The position numbers and the translations under genes were made by a program. From positions 1,798,001-1,862,000 of the forward strand of contig JANUWF010002425.1 of the NCBI GenBank assembly GCA_026120185.1: a stretch of DNA of 64,000 nt. Reading direction: 5' to 3'. The notes under the pieces were generated by a model, which did not search any database, was not told where the DNA came from, and was given only the letters and a program-made list of their open reading frames with translations. Numbering within the stretch: the stretch's first letter is position 1; every line of letters starts with the position of its first letter. The DNA comes from Voacanga thouarsii (taxonomy: Eukaryota; Streptophyta; Magnoliopsida; Gentianales; Apocynaceae). Positions 46,863 to 59,138 of this stretch are shown here, one piece after another.

Positions 46863-49649
46863 CCGAAATGGTTGATCAACAACCATGGCTGTTTTTCTTA
46901 CTCTTGGACAATTCAAGACTCTCAATCACGTGGACCTTCTTAAATCTTCATCAAAGTGATCATCAATCAAGTATTCCTCCTTAAACCTTTTTTACTTCAG
47001 CATTCATGTCTCTTAGATATTGTTAGGAAGAATAAAATATGAATGGGGGATTGAGTATATGCATGTGAATAAAGGGGTTGGGATTAGGACATGAGAATGT
47101 TTGATCATGTTTAAGCTATATGGATTTCCTTGAGAATAGATGTATGTTCATCATGGCCTAAGAGAGTTATGAATGTTTAAGCATACTAGATGTTATGTCA
47201 CCTTTGGTGAATAGGATTTTTATGTTCTTATCTCCATTGAAGCCATGATCATGATTGTTTGGCCATGTGATAGAAAGTGTTATTTAAGCATATGTTCATA
47301 AATGGATTAGTTTGTTGTTTGATGTTGAAGAATATGTTTATGATTCTTGTTAGCAATAGGAAAATCATGTGTTCTTGTTGATCTTAGGCTATTTTAATTA
47401 GTAAATTTTATTACCTTAATTAAAAAGTATTACTATATTTTTCTCTAAGGATTTCGAAATTGCTAGGAAGTTTTGGAAATGGGATATTACAGGAAATATT
47501 GATATTTTACTAGTCAAATAAATGATATTTCTCCTTAAAAATAATATATGCATAGGTATAATGTTAAATAAGATCTTTTATATAAATAATAATAATGACC
47601 TCGGAGACCATAGTTCAAACATTTGCCTATATTCATAAATATTATTTATATTAAAATTTGTTTGTTATTTATTAAACAAAAATTTAATATAATTCATTTA
47701 TTATTAATTTTATTTATTACTAATTATTTATTATCTATTAAAAATTAATTAAAAATTATTTGTAATTTATTATTTATTTATAATAAAACTATTTTTAAAT
47801 TACCATTTATTAATAATATTTGGGGCTTGGTATTATTCAATATTCAAACCTTAGTTTATTTATTAATAATAACACTCAAGAATTATTATTGGAGTCTATA
47901 ATTTATTAGCAATTATTTTAGAACCCTAATTATTTTAACTTATCAAACTAGACTTATTTTATAAAATTCTTTATCAGCTAGCCTTAAAGCTTAGGACATT
48001 AGGGTCGTAATTGTAATAAGTTGAAATAGGATTATTTGTGTAAGTGAATTTAACTTGAGTGTAACCTTATGTTTTGTGTTTACCCCAGGCGAGGTTAGGT
48101 CAGCCTTGGAAGACTTTTGAATTTGAGCAAGCAAAGAATCAGGTAAGCTCTTGCATGGAATTTTGTGAAGACCAAAAATTACTGTGGCAAGCTAAACGCG
48201 ATGTGTGTGGAAATTCATGTTGTAAAGGTAATCACGGACTATTTTTTCCTATTTATTTCAGTCAAGTAAATCATTTGAAAATCAAACAAGTAGTTTTACA
48301 CAAAATGCTAAACTCTTTCTAAAACTCAACTTTGACAAGAATTTTAGAACCCTTAATTGCTATTTCCAAATAAAGCAATGTATGATCCATTTTCTCCCAA
48401 GTGGGACAATCAACGCTGAGTACTCAATAAGGGTAGACTACCAGGATTAGTCTTTGATGGGTTAGGGTAAGTCTCTCAGTAGGTGGCCACCTCTGAGAGG
48501 TGAGTCCTTCCTGGATAGGATGCCAGTCCGGTAGGTCATGCCGGTCCGAGCTAGCAAGTTTCAGTCATGTGGATTGTGTGTTTCCGGAGTGGACAACTAA
48601 TAAGTTTGGGTGTAGAGATGGAGGAGTATCTCACCCGGTAGGCCGTACACCTACCTTTTGTCAGCTTGCACAAAGTGTGGCATTCTAACCGTTGCTTAGT
48701 CATGGGTCCCAACGTGTGGTAACCCATGGCTACCCATTTGAGTGGTTGTATTTATTGTGCACAAGTGTGGATTAAAAAGCAAAACGCCACTCTTTATTTT
48801 CAACACTTATTTAATGCTTGCCAGCACTTTCTCTTATGAAATTGTTACAACTTGCATACATGAATTATTTTACCTAAAACACTCAAAGCACACACGGGCT
48901 TACTGAGATTTTTATCTAATCACCTTTTATACTATGTTTTCAGGTTGATCCGGCTATAGAGGTCAACAGCTAGACTTGTTGCCTATGTTTTGAAGACTTT
49001 ATGCTATTTTCTTTTTGGATGTTTTGAGAGATTGTAGCAAACAATTTATTTTGGATTCGATCCTGTATTTATCTTTTGGGTTGTAATAATTTTAATTTTA
49101 AAGTATTTATTTTATTTTATTGTATGTGATCTAGTTATAAAGACCCCTTGTCCATTGGACGGGGTGACATCCCCGGCCCTGTTGGGCCTAGGTAGTGGGG
49201 TGTTACAAAGAGGGTGAATTCTATCTGGTAAAGAGAGCGAGCAAGGGGGAAGGGGTACTTTGATGTTGTAGGGGGCGGGGGGCGATATGGGGTGAATTTG
49301 AGGCGGAGTTTTCAAAAAATTTTGAGTTGCTCCCTTAACCGTGGTTGAGGGATGGTGAGAAAAAAAAAGAAGGAAAGGAATTGGATTTAGAACAAAATAA
49401 TCAAAAGGACAGGTGTCGCTCATTGATGAATCCAGTCCATAGGTGGGGCTGTGGACTGGGTTCATATAAAAATTTCCCCTTTAATAAAGGCTGGAGGAAG
49501 TTGAAAATAACTAAAGAATATCTACTAACCATGTGCCAGCTGTCATACATACAAGTATGTAGAAAAACTATCGTAGGTCAAAAAGACTTAGGTTAGGCTT
49601 GCAGCACTTGTCTGCTTGTTATTGTTGATAGAACAACTTATCTTGGATT

Positions 49650-52040
49650 TTAAATGTAGCATCATCAACAATTGCACAGAGCATTATCTAGTTTAATACA
49701 TCACAAGATATTTGGATTGATTTGTGTGAAAGATTTTCACAAGGTGATGTATATAGAATTTCTGATTTACAAGAAGACATGCATAATCTTAAGTAAGACA
49801 ATCTTACACTTAATGAATATTTCACTAATCTCAAAATTCTGTGGGATGACATGATGAACTTAAGGCCTCTACCTATTTGTCTATGAGCCAAGGTGTATTT
49901 GTTCTATGTTGACATAGGTGAAGGCAAGCATAGAGGCTAATTTTATCATACGGTTTGTGAAGGGATTGAATGAGGATTATAATGGAGTTAAGTAAAAAAT
50001 CTTGCTCTCAAAACATTTTTCAACTATCAATGAAGCTTTTCATGATGCAATAACCTACAAGAGGCAACTAAGGTATGATGCATCTAAACATCTACCTAAT
50101 ATGCAGCATATGTTTTCCACTTGAGCACATCTAAATATGATATCAAATGTATTGCCAGCAAATAATGGGAAAACTGTTTTGAATTCTGCTATGATAAACT
50201 CAACATCTTTGCCTATGAATAATGGAAATTCATGTTGAATAGTTCTGTTGGAAATGGTAATGATCAGAAGTTCAGGAGAAATGCCAATAATAACTCTAAA
50301 CGGTTGCAGTGTACTTTTTATGGAATAATAGGGCGCACAATTGAGCGATGCTTCAAGAAACATGGTTATCCTATAGGCTATAAACTAAAGGGAAAACAAC
50401 AAACCAGAAGTTATAAGTAGGCAAATTCTATCATTCAGTTGACCATTGATGTTGATACCAAAATAGCATATGGTACTATGCTAAATGCTTCAGGTTCTGT
50501 GAGTTCATCTTCCTTAAGTTATCTAGGTGGAAGTACAGCTTATAATTTTGTTAGTCAGCAGCAGTATAATGACCTTCTTCAAATAATTCAGAATCTTCAT
50601 GTCTCTAATACAGTATGAAAAATACTAATTGTAAACAAATCCACCACACTTTTTGCCAACTTTGAGGAACAATTTGCCTTAGCAAATTCCATAAGTACAC
50701 AAATATTATCCCACTGGATTCTTGATTTAGGTGTAATTGACTACGTATGTTCTTCTATTCATGCATTTGTTGATCTTAAACCTGTGTCGAATGTGTTTGT
50801 GAAATTGCCTAACCAGCAGCATGTCAATATTTCTCACAAAGGCACTATCCATCTTACTGATCACATTACCTTGAATAATGTTCTTTATGTTCCACATTTT
50901 ACTTACAATTTAATTTATTTGACTAAACTAATCCAAGACCTGAATTGCTTAGTCATTTTTAATTCCTCTTCTTGTCAAATTCAGGATCCTTATCCCGGGA
51001 AGATGATTGGATCAGCCGAGCTAGTGCAAGGGCTTTATCATTTCAATAAGAGCTTATTTTCTAAGTCTCCGTCTTTGATTTGTAATGTTTTCTCAGGCAG
51101 TCTTTCTGATAATTCGTTTCTTTGGCATTTTAGACTTGGACATTTGTCTAATAAGGTTTTAAGTTGTTTACACAAGTATTGTAACTCCATTACCCTACCT
51201 AATCATGGCACTACTTGTAATGTGTGTCATATGGCAAAATAACATAAACTGTCTTTTCCTTTACCCAAAGGAACTACTGAACAATGTTTTGATCTAGTCC
51301 ACATGGATGTTTGGGGACCGTATCATATTTCTACTATTCAAGGTCATAAGTACTTTCTCATTTTAGTTGATCATCATAATAGATATACTTGGATTTTTTT
51401 TACTTAAACATAAGTTTGAAGTTGCTAATATTCTTCCTCAACTTTATGCCTATGTTGAAACATAATTTCACAAGAAAATCAAGGTATTTAGATCTGAAAA
51501 TGGAAAAGAATTTCTCTCATAATCTTTTTATGCATACAAAGGTATTGTTCACCACACTACTTGTGTAGAGACACCTGAACAAAATTGCATAGCAGAACGT
51601 ACGCACCAACGTCTTATGAACATTGCTAGAGCTTTGAAATTTCATTCCAATCTACCTCTTGCCTATTAGGGCTATTGCATACAACATGCCTACTACTTGA
51701 TCAATATCGCTCCCACTCCCATTTTGGAACTGAAAACACCATTTGAACTTCTTTATCACCATCCTCTAGATTATTCTTTATTAAAGGTTTTGGATGTTTA
51801 TCATTTGCTTGCACACTCTCACAGAATCGACACAAGTTTGATCCTAGAGGTAGTGTATGCATTTATCTAGGAATGTCTCCTACTACAAAGGGTTCTATTT
51901 TCTTAGAAATTACAACTAGAGAAATTTTCTCTCTAGGCATGTTCAGTTCATAGAACATATTTTTCCCTTTTCTTAGACAACTTCTATTTCATCTGATTCT
52001 ATAGTTCTTCCACTTCTGTAAACTTGGTAGACTTAAGATC
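49650..52040 (+). mobile_element. Ty1/copia internal fragment (gag to integrase), copy B with extension
   Basis: Same fragment as 35090-36936, including the DLG protease change near 50722, so that damage predates the duplication. Past the breakpoint at 51482 it continues through the integrase core (RSENGKEF near 51490, TPEQNCIAERTHQ near 51573) to about 52040. No LTR is found on either side. Confidence 0.85.
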
Positions 52041-53520
52041 TCCTAAAAAAAGTAGTAGTCATGGTTTTTAAAAGTATGGTATAAGGCTACAAAGGAACGC
52101 AGTAGTGCTAATCTTTGATTTCTTGATTCTTGATTCGATTCTACCGTAATTTGACCTAATTCTTAAGGCTGTTTATTTATTTTTTTATTATTTTTTTATT
52201 ATTTTTTTTATTATTTTTTTGTCTTTGTCTTCACCTACATCCTTAACAATTTCTAAAGCAAGGTGAATTTTTGCGACCTCAACCTTGTCGACTGTTAAGG
52301 TCGACGGTAGTCCCAAGAAACTGAAGAAAGTCAGTGGCAGAGTTAGACGCCACACCTGAGAAATAGAAAAGGCAGGTGGAACAAAAGGGAGTAACAGGGT
52401 GAAATTTTTTTTAAAAATAATAAATTAATAATTAAATAGTAATATATTTTTAATTGATTAATATAAAATTACTTATTTACCTTTGAAGAAGTTACATACA
52501 CGTTATGTGATAAATAGAAATGTAAGTTATTGTCGGACAATTGACATGCAAGTAAAATTTAGACAATTTAATATTCTGAGTTCAATTAAGATTCGCGTGA
52601 TAATTAAATGACAAAAATTATTTTCATGTAGTTATTTTTTTTATGGTCTTTGTTTACCCATATAGGGTTTATAGGATGGAAAATTTTCTGTTGCAACAAG
52701 CAAGTAACCTAGTTGTGTAATATTTGTATTTCTCCTTTACATTAATAAATCTGTTTACTTATTAAAAAAAATGCTGGAAGATCCATCAAGTGGCAGTAAA
52801 AAGTTTTTATCAATAATAGTGGCTATTGTGCCAACAATGTCTTAGACTTTGGCCCTTAAAGATGCTCAGTAGAGGCAGTTATTGTAATGCATTACATCCC
52901 ATCCCCCATCAAAAACTTTGACTCTATAGTAGCGCTTTCTGTTGCCGTTTCGGGGAAACAAAACGAGTAAACACTCTTTTCGGCCAGGGACCGCAAGTAG
53001 TGAATTGAACCATGATATGCGACTGACGAGACTTCTATTGATTGTATTTATTCTTGCTGGCACCCCACATTCTCTTCTTCATTTTTTTTTTTTTTAATTT
53101 TTTTTTAATTGAGTTGGTCCGTTTTGGAATCTGTTTCATTTTTCTTTTGTGGGTGGGTTTGTAAATTGTAATAACACATATCCATTCTGAGTATTAAAAA
53201 AAAAAAGATAAAAAATTTTACTCATATAGAATGAATGTCTTGCTTGCAAAATTTTTTTAACCACTAGAGAGGAAATTAAAACTAATTACGTTCGAAAGCA
53301 GTATAAAATTAAAGAAAAATTTATTTATGATCTTTATAATTTTAAAATTTGTATTCCATCTAAAAGAACTAAAAACAATTCCTATATAAAAAATTTACTT
53401 TTATAAGAATGCACTACATAATCGTATAAGGTAATGCACGAGCTTAATCAATGAAAATTATAAGAATTCACTTAGCTTGGAACATTTCCCAGCCTACTAC
53501 AAAACTAGCATTACTCATAT
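52041..53520. other. AT-rich intergenic DNA, no gene recognised
   Basis: Contains a (TATT)-rich low-complexity run at about 52165-52220 and several T/A homopolymers. The short frame at 52866-53063 has no recognisable similarity. Confidence 0.5.
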
Positions 53521-53722
53521 TTACTTCTCCGATGAGTTTGGTCCCCTCTTCTTTCCAAATCCAACAACGGCAGTGACGAAACGGCGATTGTATTGGATCC
53601 GCTTGTGGGCACGGCCACCGGGATTCTTCTTCTTGTCCAGCTTTGCCACATGGAGAGTTTGTCCTCTCACCTTGCCTGCCTGCCTGCCTGCATGAGCCAA
53701 TGATCCTGTAAACCTTTCCCAA
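53521..53722 (-). pseudogene. ribosomal protein eS30 (RPS30) pseudogene
   Basis: eS30 is a small basic protein of the 40S subunit. Minus strand: GKVY at 53722, then after a one-base shift [51 protein letters not shown] and SSEK followed by TAA at 53521. This covers nearly the whole protein of about 62 residues with no intron, which suggests a processed copy, though no poly(A) tail is obvious. The start codon is TTG in place of ATG. A GGCA run adds residues (RQAG) and helps shift the frame. The open frame on this strand that reads [11 protein letters not shown] is the wrong frame. Confidence 0.88.
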
Positions 53723-54189
53723 GGTAGTAGCTTTTGAGAGTTCTTCTGCTAGGTGCCGCTTCCACTGCTTTGAGGAAGATAGAGCTAAAAAATAAGCAAA
53801 ATCCTTCTGGGTAGTTTTACTGCAGTTATGGCGGCTGCATTCTTACTGCCAGTCTAAGCCTGGATGGAACTGAGCAAGATTTGGCGAACAGATCTGAAAG
53901 GTAATAGCAGATCATTTTCCACTTCAATCTAAGCGGAATGCTACTACGCAAGCCATTCTTCACTTCTCTCAAAGCCAAGACCTAAAGCATGAACTTGGAA
54001 TCTTATTTTAATGTTCTTGATTTCTTTTTTCCCCTCATTTTTTGGTTAGATTTTAGGATTCTAGTGTTTGTAATTTCAAATCTTGGAAAAACTGTAATCA
54101 TCACCTTAAGGTCAAATGTGTGACAAGTAAAAGAATGCATATCTGATATACACTTTTATGGATGGTCATCGATCATGTAAGAAGTTGAA
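53723..54189. other. intergenic DNA, no gene recognised
   Basis: Lies between the eS30 pseudogene and the right arm of the inverted duplication. It may contain former eS30 leader sequence; nothing else is visible. Confidence 0.4.
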
Positions 54190-54655
54190 AAGAATTCTTG
54201 GTAGAAAGAATTTTAAAAAACTAAATCATAAAAAGAAAGATGACCACATTTAAGGAAATGAAGATGAAAGACGTATGTATTTGAATTGGGATTATATTTA
54301 ACTTTTTAAAAATATATAAGTATGATTTTAAATTTTATAAATTTAAAGTTTAATATTATCAAATACGTAAATTGAATAATAAAATTATTAATATTTTATA
54401 AATTAAATTTATTTATATTGTATTTATTTTTCCTTTCAAAATAGTTTTTAAAATATTTTTTAAAAATAACTTGAAAACAAGTGCACCCTAAATCACAAAA
54501 AATAAATTATTACACCAACCATTCTAATTGCTAGGAAGGATAAAAATTATTACACCTATCATAAAAAATATAATAGTACGCACATAAGGACAGAACAGGC
54601 AAGTACTTTATGTTCTATCAAAGTTTACACCTAATTACATTTTAAAAAAAAAAAA

Positions 54656-55140
54656 TATTCCTTTCGTCCATAAATAATTAATCCAATTTTTTTTTTTTAG
54701 TTTGTTCAAAAGTAACTATTCACTTTTTAAATATAAATTGTACTTAATTATTTTTTTTCAATTTTACCATTAGCACAATTTTCTATCAATTAATTAGTAT
54801 TACAATTACTTATACTGAAGTTATTTTAACTAACAATAAATTCATGTTATCCTATCAAAATAGTCAAAAGTATAATTTAATAAGGTGAAAAAGAAGATTC
54901 TAAAACAGAGAGTGGGAAAAGAGAGACAAATGACATAGGTGAGAAGAGAGAGACATATATAATTATTAAAGTGATGTAATAAAAAGTGTGGTGGGATTCA
55001 AATTAATGAGGTAAGAAAGATAATAAAAATACTCTAAAGGGTATAATGGATATTTTAATTATTTATATTATAGAATTCCACAATTTCTTAATATGTATAA
55101 TTTTTATAATTAGACCAATTATTTATGGATAGAAGGAATA
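54656..55140. mobile_element. Stowaway-like (Tc1/mariner) MITE, about 485 bp
   Basis: The left end TATTCCTTTCGTCCATAAATAATT and the reverse complement of the right end (TATTCCTTCTATCCATAAATAATT) form about 30-bp terminal inverted repeats next to TA. There is no ORF. It is absent from the left arm of the inverted duplication. Confidence 0.8.
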
Positions 55141-55285
55141 ATAATAAATCTAAATTTTCACGTACTTTATTTTGTTGTTTTGTGTTCATTGTACAGTATT
55201 TGTACTGAGCAAACACACCACACTCCATTTTTTACTTCTGAGGTTTTGGGACTTCCGGTTACCGAGCCTAAAAGCACATTGTGCA

Positions 55286-56110
55286 TAGGGATGGCCATGG
55301 GGTCGAGTTGGGAACTAGAAATCCCGGCCCCACCGCCGCATATGCCCCCATTTCTCCATTCTCGCCTCGTCCCTACTACGGGAAAAGGCGGGGATCCCTA
55401 CTGAGGGCAAAACAATCCCTAATCCTAGCTCGGCGAGGAAGCGGCGGCCCGTTTGAACCCGAAAATATTTATAAAGATTTTTTTTAAAAAAAAATTAACT
55501 CCAATATATTTTTATTCAAAACTTTTTAATCATATAGAAAACTTTTGTAGTGGTTTCCAATAATTCACATATTTATCATATCACTATATTAGTAAGAGTA
55601 AAATTGATAATTGATCATTTATATTTTTTTTTCTTTTTCTTTTTTTTCCTCTTCTTTTCTATTTTATTTTATTTTATATACATATATAATCTACTTTTAT
55701 ATACATATATAATTTACCTATAATTTATCTATAATTTATATAGTGTATATATATTATACAAATATGTATACATATAATATATATATAATCTATATAGTAT
55801 TTATACATATATAACACATATATAATTCACCTTTATATGTATGTTTGTGTGTGTGTATATATTTATATAATCTACTTATATATACATATAATATATATAT
55901 ATATATAATATAATACATATAATATAAAATTTATGCAAAGCGGGCCGGGGGCAGGGATCATGCAATCTCCGTCCCTAGCCCATCCCCGATTGGCGGGCCA
56001 AAGAATGAAGCTTGCTCCCGGCCCGGCCCCGTTTAAATCGGAGAATTTCCAGTCCAACCGGACCTAGCCAAGTCGAATCCCCAGTTTAAGCGGAGTAATT
56101 ACCATCCCTA
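55286..56110. mobile_element. hAT-type non-autonomous element, 825 bp
   Basis: The 8-bp target duplication ATTGTGCA lies at 55278-55285 and 56111-56118. Terminal inverted repeats are TAGGGATGGCCAT / TAGGGATGGTAAT. The outer parts are GC-rich and the interior is AT-rich with (TA)n runs and no transposase ORF. The left arm (about 5455) has the uninterrupted site. Confidence 0.88.
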
Positions 56111-56768
56111 ATTGTGCATCGAATGCAAAGATATCTATCAATCTTGAAAAAGGCTGAAGCTCATTCACGTCTATTCTCTAGTTTATTGGCTTTTTGTGCC
56201 ATTCCAAGTGTTCTTTGCTTTTTTCTTTCAAAACTTTTCTCCTTGCTTTCTATTCAATAAAAATGGAAAGACAAATCCAAAGCATTAAGATTTAGTATCT
56301 AGATCTTTGTTTAGTATAAGCTTGTATGATAATGCATCTTGATTCTTGATGCCGCTTTTTTTTTTTTTTTTTTTTTTGAGTTTGACCCTTGTTCTAATAG
56401 TGACACATTCGGAGGAAGTACTATTTTTGTGATAGCCTGTGTTGTTGATGGATGGAAAATAATTAACAGGGTATTTTGCTACAACGTTTTGAACAACATA
56501 TGATTCATCCAAAAAACGATGTGTCCCTTCCTTCCTCTATCTCCTTTCAATATGTACCTCCTTCCATTAATTACCCCGCAAATAACTGTCTGATAACACT
56601 CTTAATCTCCTTTAGAATATAATTTTCAATCTTCTTCTAATATTATTTTAGCTCTAAAATCCTCGATAAACTTTGAAATTAATCAGTAGAAGAATCTACT
56701 TTCCAGCTAGATTAGACTTACTAGATAGAAAAATGATAGTCTACAACAATGAATTGATGGTTTTAATG

Positions 56769-57280
56769 TGTTAAGCATTAACTAAAAAAAAAAATGTGGT
56801 CCCTCATCATTGAGGACAAAGCAAGATGAAGTGGTTAAGCTGTGATGGAGTCAGTGGCAACCACTCCACTAATGGAGGCTATGATGGAGGCTGTATTTTT
56901 TGCTCACAAAATACCTCTGGCAAGCCTATAAATAGGCATGCTTGGAGTGCAAATATACCAACGAAAAACCAAAGCAACACCAAGAAAGAAATGTGTGAGG
57001 ATTAGAAGATTTGGAAAAATTCTCTGAGTACTCTCTAAATATTTTTCTTGAATTTTGGGTGTGAAAAAAACATTATATTTTATATTGTATGGTTGTAATA
57101 ATTTACCACATGGTGAATATTTTTTTCGGTTGTCTTTTGATAACGACCGTGGTTTTTCTCCGACTTTAGAATTTTTCACGTAAATCCTTATCTTGTTATT
57201 TTTCTCTGTGGTTGCTTGACTATTTTTTATTATTTTTATTAAAGGTAGTTTGTAGGGTAATAGGGTAATTTTTCCCAACA
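56769..57280 (+). repeat. gag-only copia 5' LTR (512 bp)
   Basis: TGTTAAGCATTAACT...TTTTCCCAACA, with a good TATA box cctataaatagg at 56925-56936. Confidence 0.92.
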
Positions 57281-57469
57281 ACTGGTATCCGAGCTTTACT
57301 GGAGTATTAATAGCTACTTATCATATGATCTGTGATTGCCACTAAGATGGACCCTCCACATCAGAAAATAAGTTAGATTATTATTTACTTTTTTTATTAA
57401 GCCTACAAATACCTTTGGTGCGATAGAGTTTTAATGTGTGTTTTACACTAAAATAAAAGTATAGGAAAA

Positions 57470-58302
57470 ATGTCAACAACTAAATTTAATGTTGAGAAAT
57501 TTGATGAAAAAAATAATTTTGCCTTATGGCAAGTGCAAATCAAGGATTTGTTAATCCAGTTTGGATTGTACAAAGTCTTGAAGGGGAGGCCAATTCCTTT
57601 AACCAGCAGAAAAGAATCAGAAGTATCCGGTGATAGTAGTGGAAATTCAAAAAAGTCCACAATGAGCGATGAGGTTGGGAGGAGTTAGATATGAGAGCTG
57701 CCAGTCAAATACGGCTCAGTTTAGCAAAGAATGTTCTTGCTAATGTAGTTGGACTATTTACAATAAGGGAGATTTGGAATAAGCTTGAAGAATTGTAGTA
57801 GACCAAAAGTGTTTCAAATAGGCTCAATTTGAATGAGCAATTTTATAAATTGCAGATGGAGGAAGGTAAAAAAATTCCAGATCATCTGACTGTCCTAAAT
57901 CGGATTATTTCTGAATTGGAGACTCTTGGAGTCAAAATAGATGATGAGGATAAAGCTTTGCGACTCATCTTGTCTTTTCCATCTATTTACAAACACATGC
58001 AACCCATTTTAATGTATGGAAAGGAAACTATAATTTACTCAGAGGTGGCGAGTAAATTAATTTCTGAAGAAAGAAGATTAAAAGGAAAAAGTAGACCTTT
58101 AGAAAACTCAGTGTTTACTACTTGTGAGTATGGGAAGAAAAAGAATTAAGTGAAAAAAAATTGTGTGTTGGGAATGTGGACAAACGGGCCACATAAAGAA
58201 AAATTGCAAGAAGGTTGGAGCTGGTTCGGCCAATAACTCCAAAGAAAAAGATAATGTTACCAATATCATCTCCTTAGAAAAAGGAGATGATGATTTTTAT
58301 TA
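57470..58302 (+). pseudogene. copia gag of the non-autonomous element
   Basis: Starts MSTTKFNVEKFDEKNNFALW at 57470, the usual copia gag opening (F.G..FALW). After a frameshift near 57680 and a stop near 57798 it continues in the frame 57829-58149 (NEQFYKLQMEEGKKIPDHL) and then, past a stop at 58147, reaches the zinc knuckle CWECGQTGHIKKNC near 58170. It ends at TAA near 58302. Gag forms the particle that would carry the RNA. The breaks mean no full gag can be made now. Confidence 0.85.
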
Positions 58303-58636
58303 AAGAGCAATATATGTCCTCATGGCATGATTGCTACCACTAGAGATGTTATGAAAGATGACGTATGATTAGTAGCATGTCCACGAATTTGTACACGGGC
58401 ACTGGCTGATGATTATGTAAGGTGTGTGGTAGAATAAAGGAATATCGATGGCTAATGAACTCTCGAAAAATCAGTATGGAAGTTGCATCATATTTTCGAC
58501 ATGGGGTGAGGTGAAATTCTTGAAGTTGATGTTAATTTCAAGTGGATATACTCTTTATGGTGGAGTATGATAATGCTTATGATTGTTCGTATTGGACAAT
58601 GTCTTGGTAGCAGAATTTTTTAATTAAGGTGGAGAT

Positions 58637-59133
58637 TGTTAAGTATTAATTAAAAAAAAAATTGTGGTCCCTCATCATTGAGGTCAAAGCAAAATGGAAT
58701 GGTTAAGCTCTGATGGAGTCAGTAGCAACCACTCCTCTAATGGAAGCTGTGATGGAGGCTGTACTTTTTGCTCACAAAAAGCCTCTGGGCATGCCTATAA
58801 ATAGGCATGCTTGGAGGGCAAATATACTAACGAAAAATAAGAGCAACACCAAGAAAGAAAAGTGTGAGGGTTCGGAAAAATTCTCTGGGTACTCTATAGG
58901 TTTTTTTTTTTTGTGTGAAAAAAAAATTGTATTTTATATTGTGTGGTTGTAATAATTTACCACATAGTGAATATTTTTTTCGATTGTCTTTTGACAATGG
59001 CCGTGGTTTTTCTCCAATTTTAGAGTTTTCTACGTAAATCCTTATCTTGTTATTTTTCTCTGTTTTGCTTGACTATTTTTTATTATTTTTCTTGAATGTA
59101 ATCTGTGGGGTAATAGGGCAATTTTTCCCAACA
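58637..59133 (+). repeat. gag-only copia 3' LTR (497 bp)
   Basis: Matches the 5' LTR with small indels. The TATA box at 58793-58804 is conserved, and the end CCCAACA is followed by the TSD TAATG. Confidence 0.92.
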
Positions 59134-59138
59134 TAATG

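Larger units (their letters stand above)
39750..49207 (+). mobile_element. Ty3/gypsy chromovirus (Tekay/Del-like) with a very long 3' LTR and a deleted 5' end
   Basis: TSD AAGAG at 39745-39749 and 49208-49212. Termini TGTGAAACCCC...GGGTGTTACA. The 3' LTR is 4298 bp. The 5' LTR keeps only its first 1.12 kb and then jumps into mid-gag, so about 3.2 kb of LTR, the PBS, the leader and the gag start are gone. Pol order PR-RT-RH-IN-chromodomain and the long LTR suggest the Tekay/Del clade. Copy A at about 34660 shows the empty site gacaagagggtgaattc. Confidence 0.95.
44910..49207 (+). repeat. gypsy 3' LTR, 4.3 kb
   Basis: Preceded by a purine tract (aggagagga, 44901-44909), starts TGTGAAACCCC and ends GGGTGTTACA. 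It carries the tRNA-like segment, a (TC)n run and long AT-rich stretches but no ORF of note. Its first 1.12 kb matches the remaining 5' LTR closely. Confidence 0.92.
36937..51482. repeat. tandem duplication, copy B (5.08 kb plus gypsy insertion)
   Basis: Co-linear with copy A at high identity. It lacks the CACTA element, so agaagcagacaaatg at about 38631 is the intact target, and it contains the gypsy at 39750-49207. Homology with copy A ends at 51482 (aaaatcaa|ggtatttag), where the copia fragment continues beyond the breakpoint seen in copy A. Confidence 0.92.
56769..59133 (+). mobile_element. gag-only Ty1/copia element (TR-GAG-like), 2.4 kb
   Basis: LTRs at 56769-57280 and 58637-59133, with the target duplication TAATG at 56764-56768 and 59134-59138. 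The PBS-like ACTGGTATCCGAGC follows the 5' LTR at 57281, and ggtggagat precedes the 3' LTR. The 1.36-kb interior encodes only gag with a zinc knuckle. Protease, integrase, RT and RNase H are missing, so it needed another element's enzymes. It is inserted in the tetraspanin pseudogene; the left arm shows the empty site. Confidence 0.93.

Noticed and set aside
53468..53722. 84-codon frame with [11 protein letters not shown] and Cys/Trp-rich sequence
   Set aside because: It is the shifted frame of the eS30 pseudogene; the correct frame gives the ribosomal protein.
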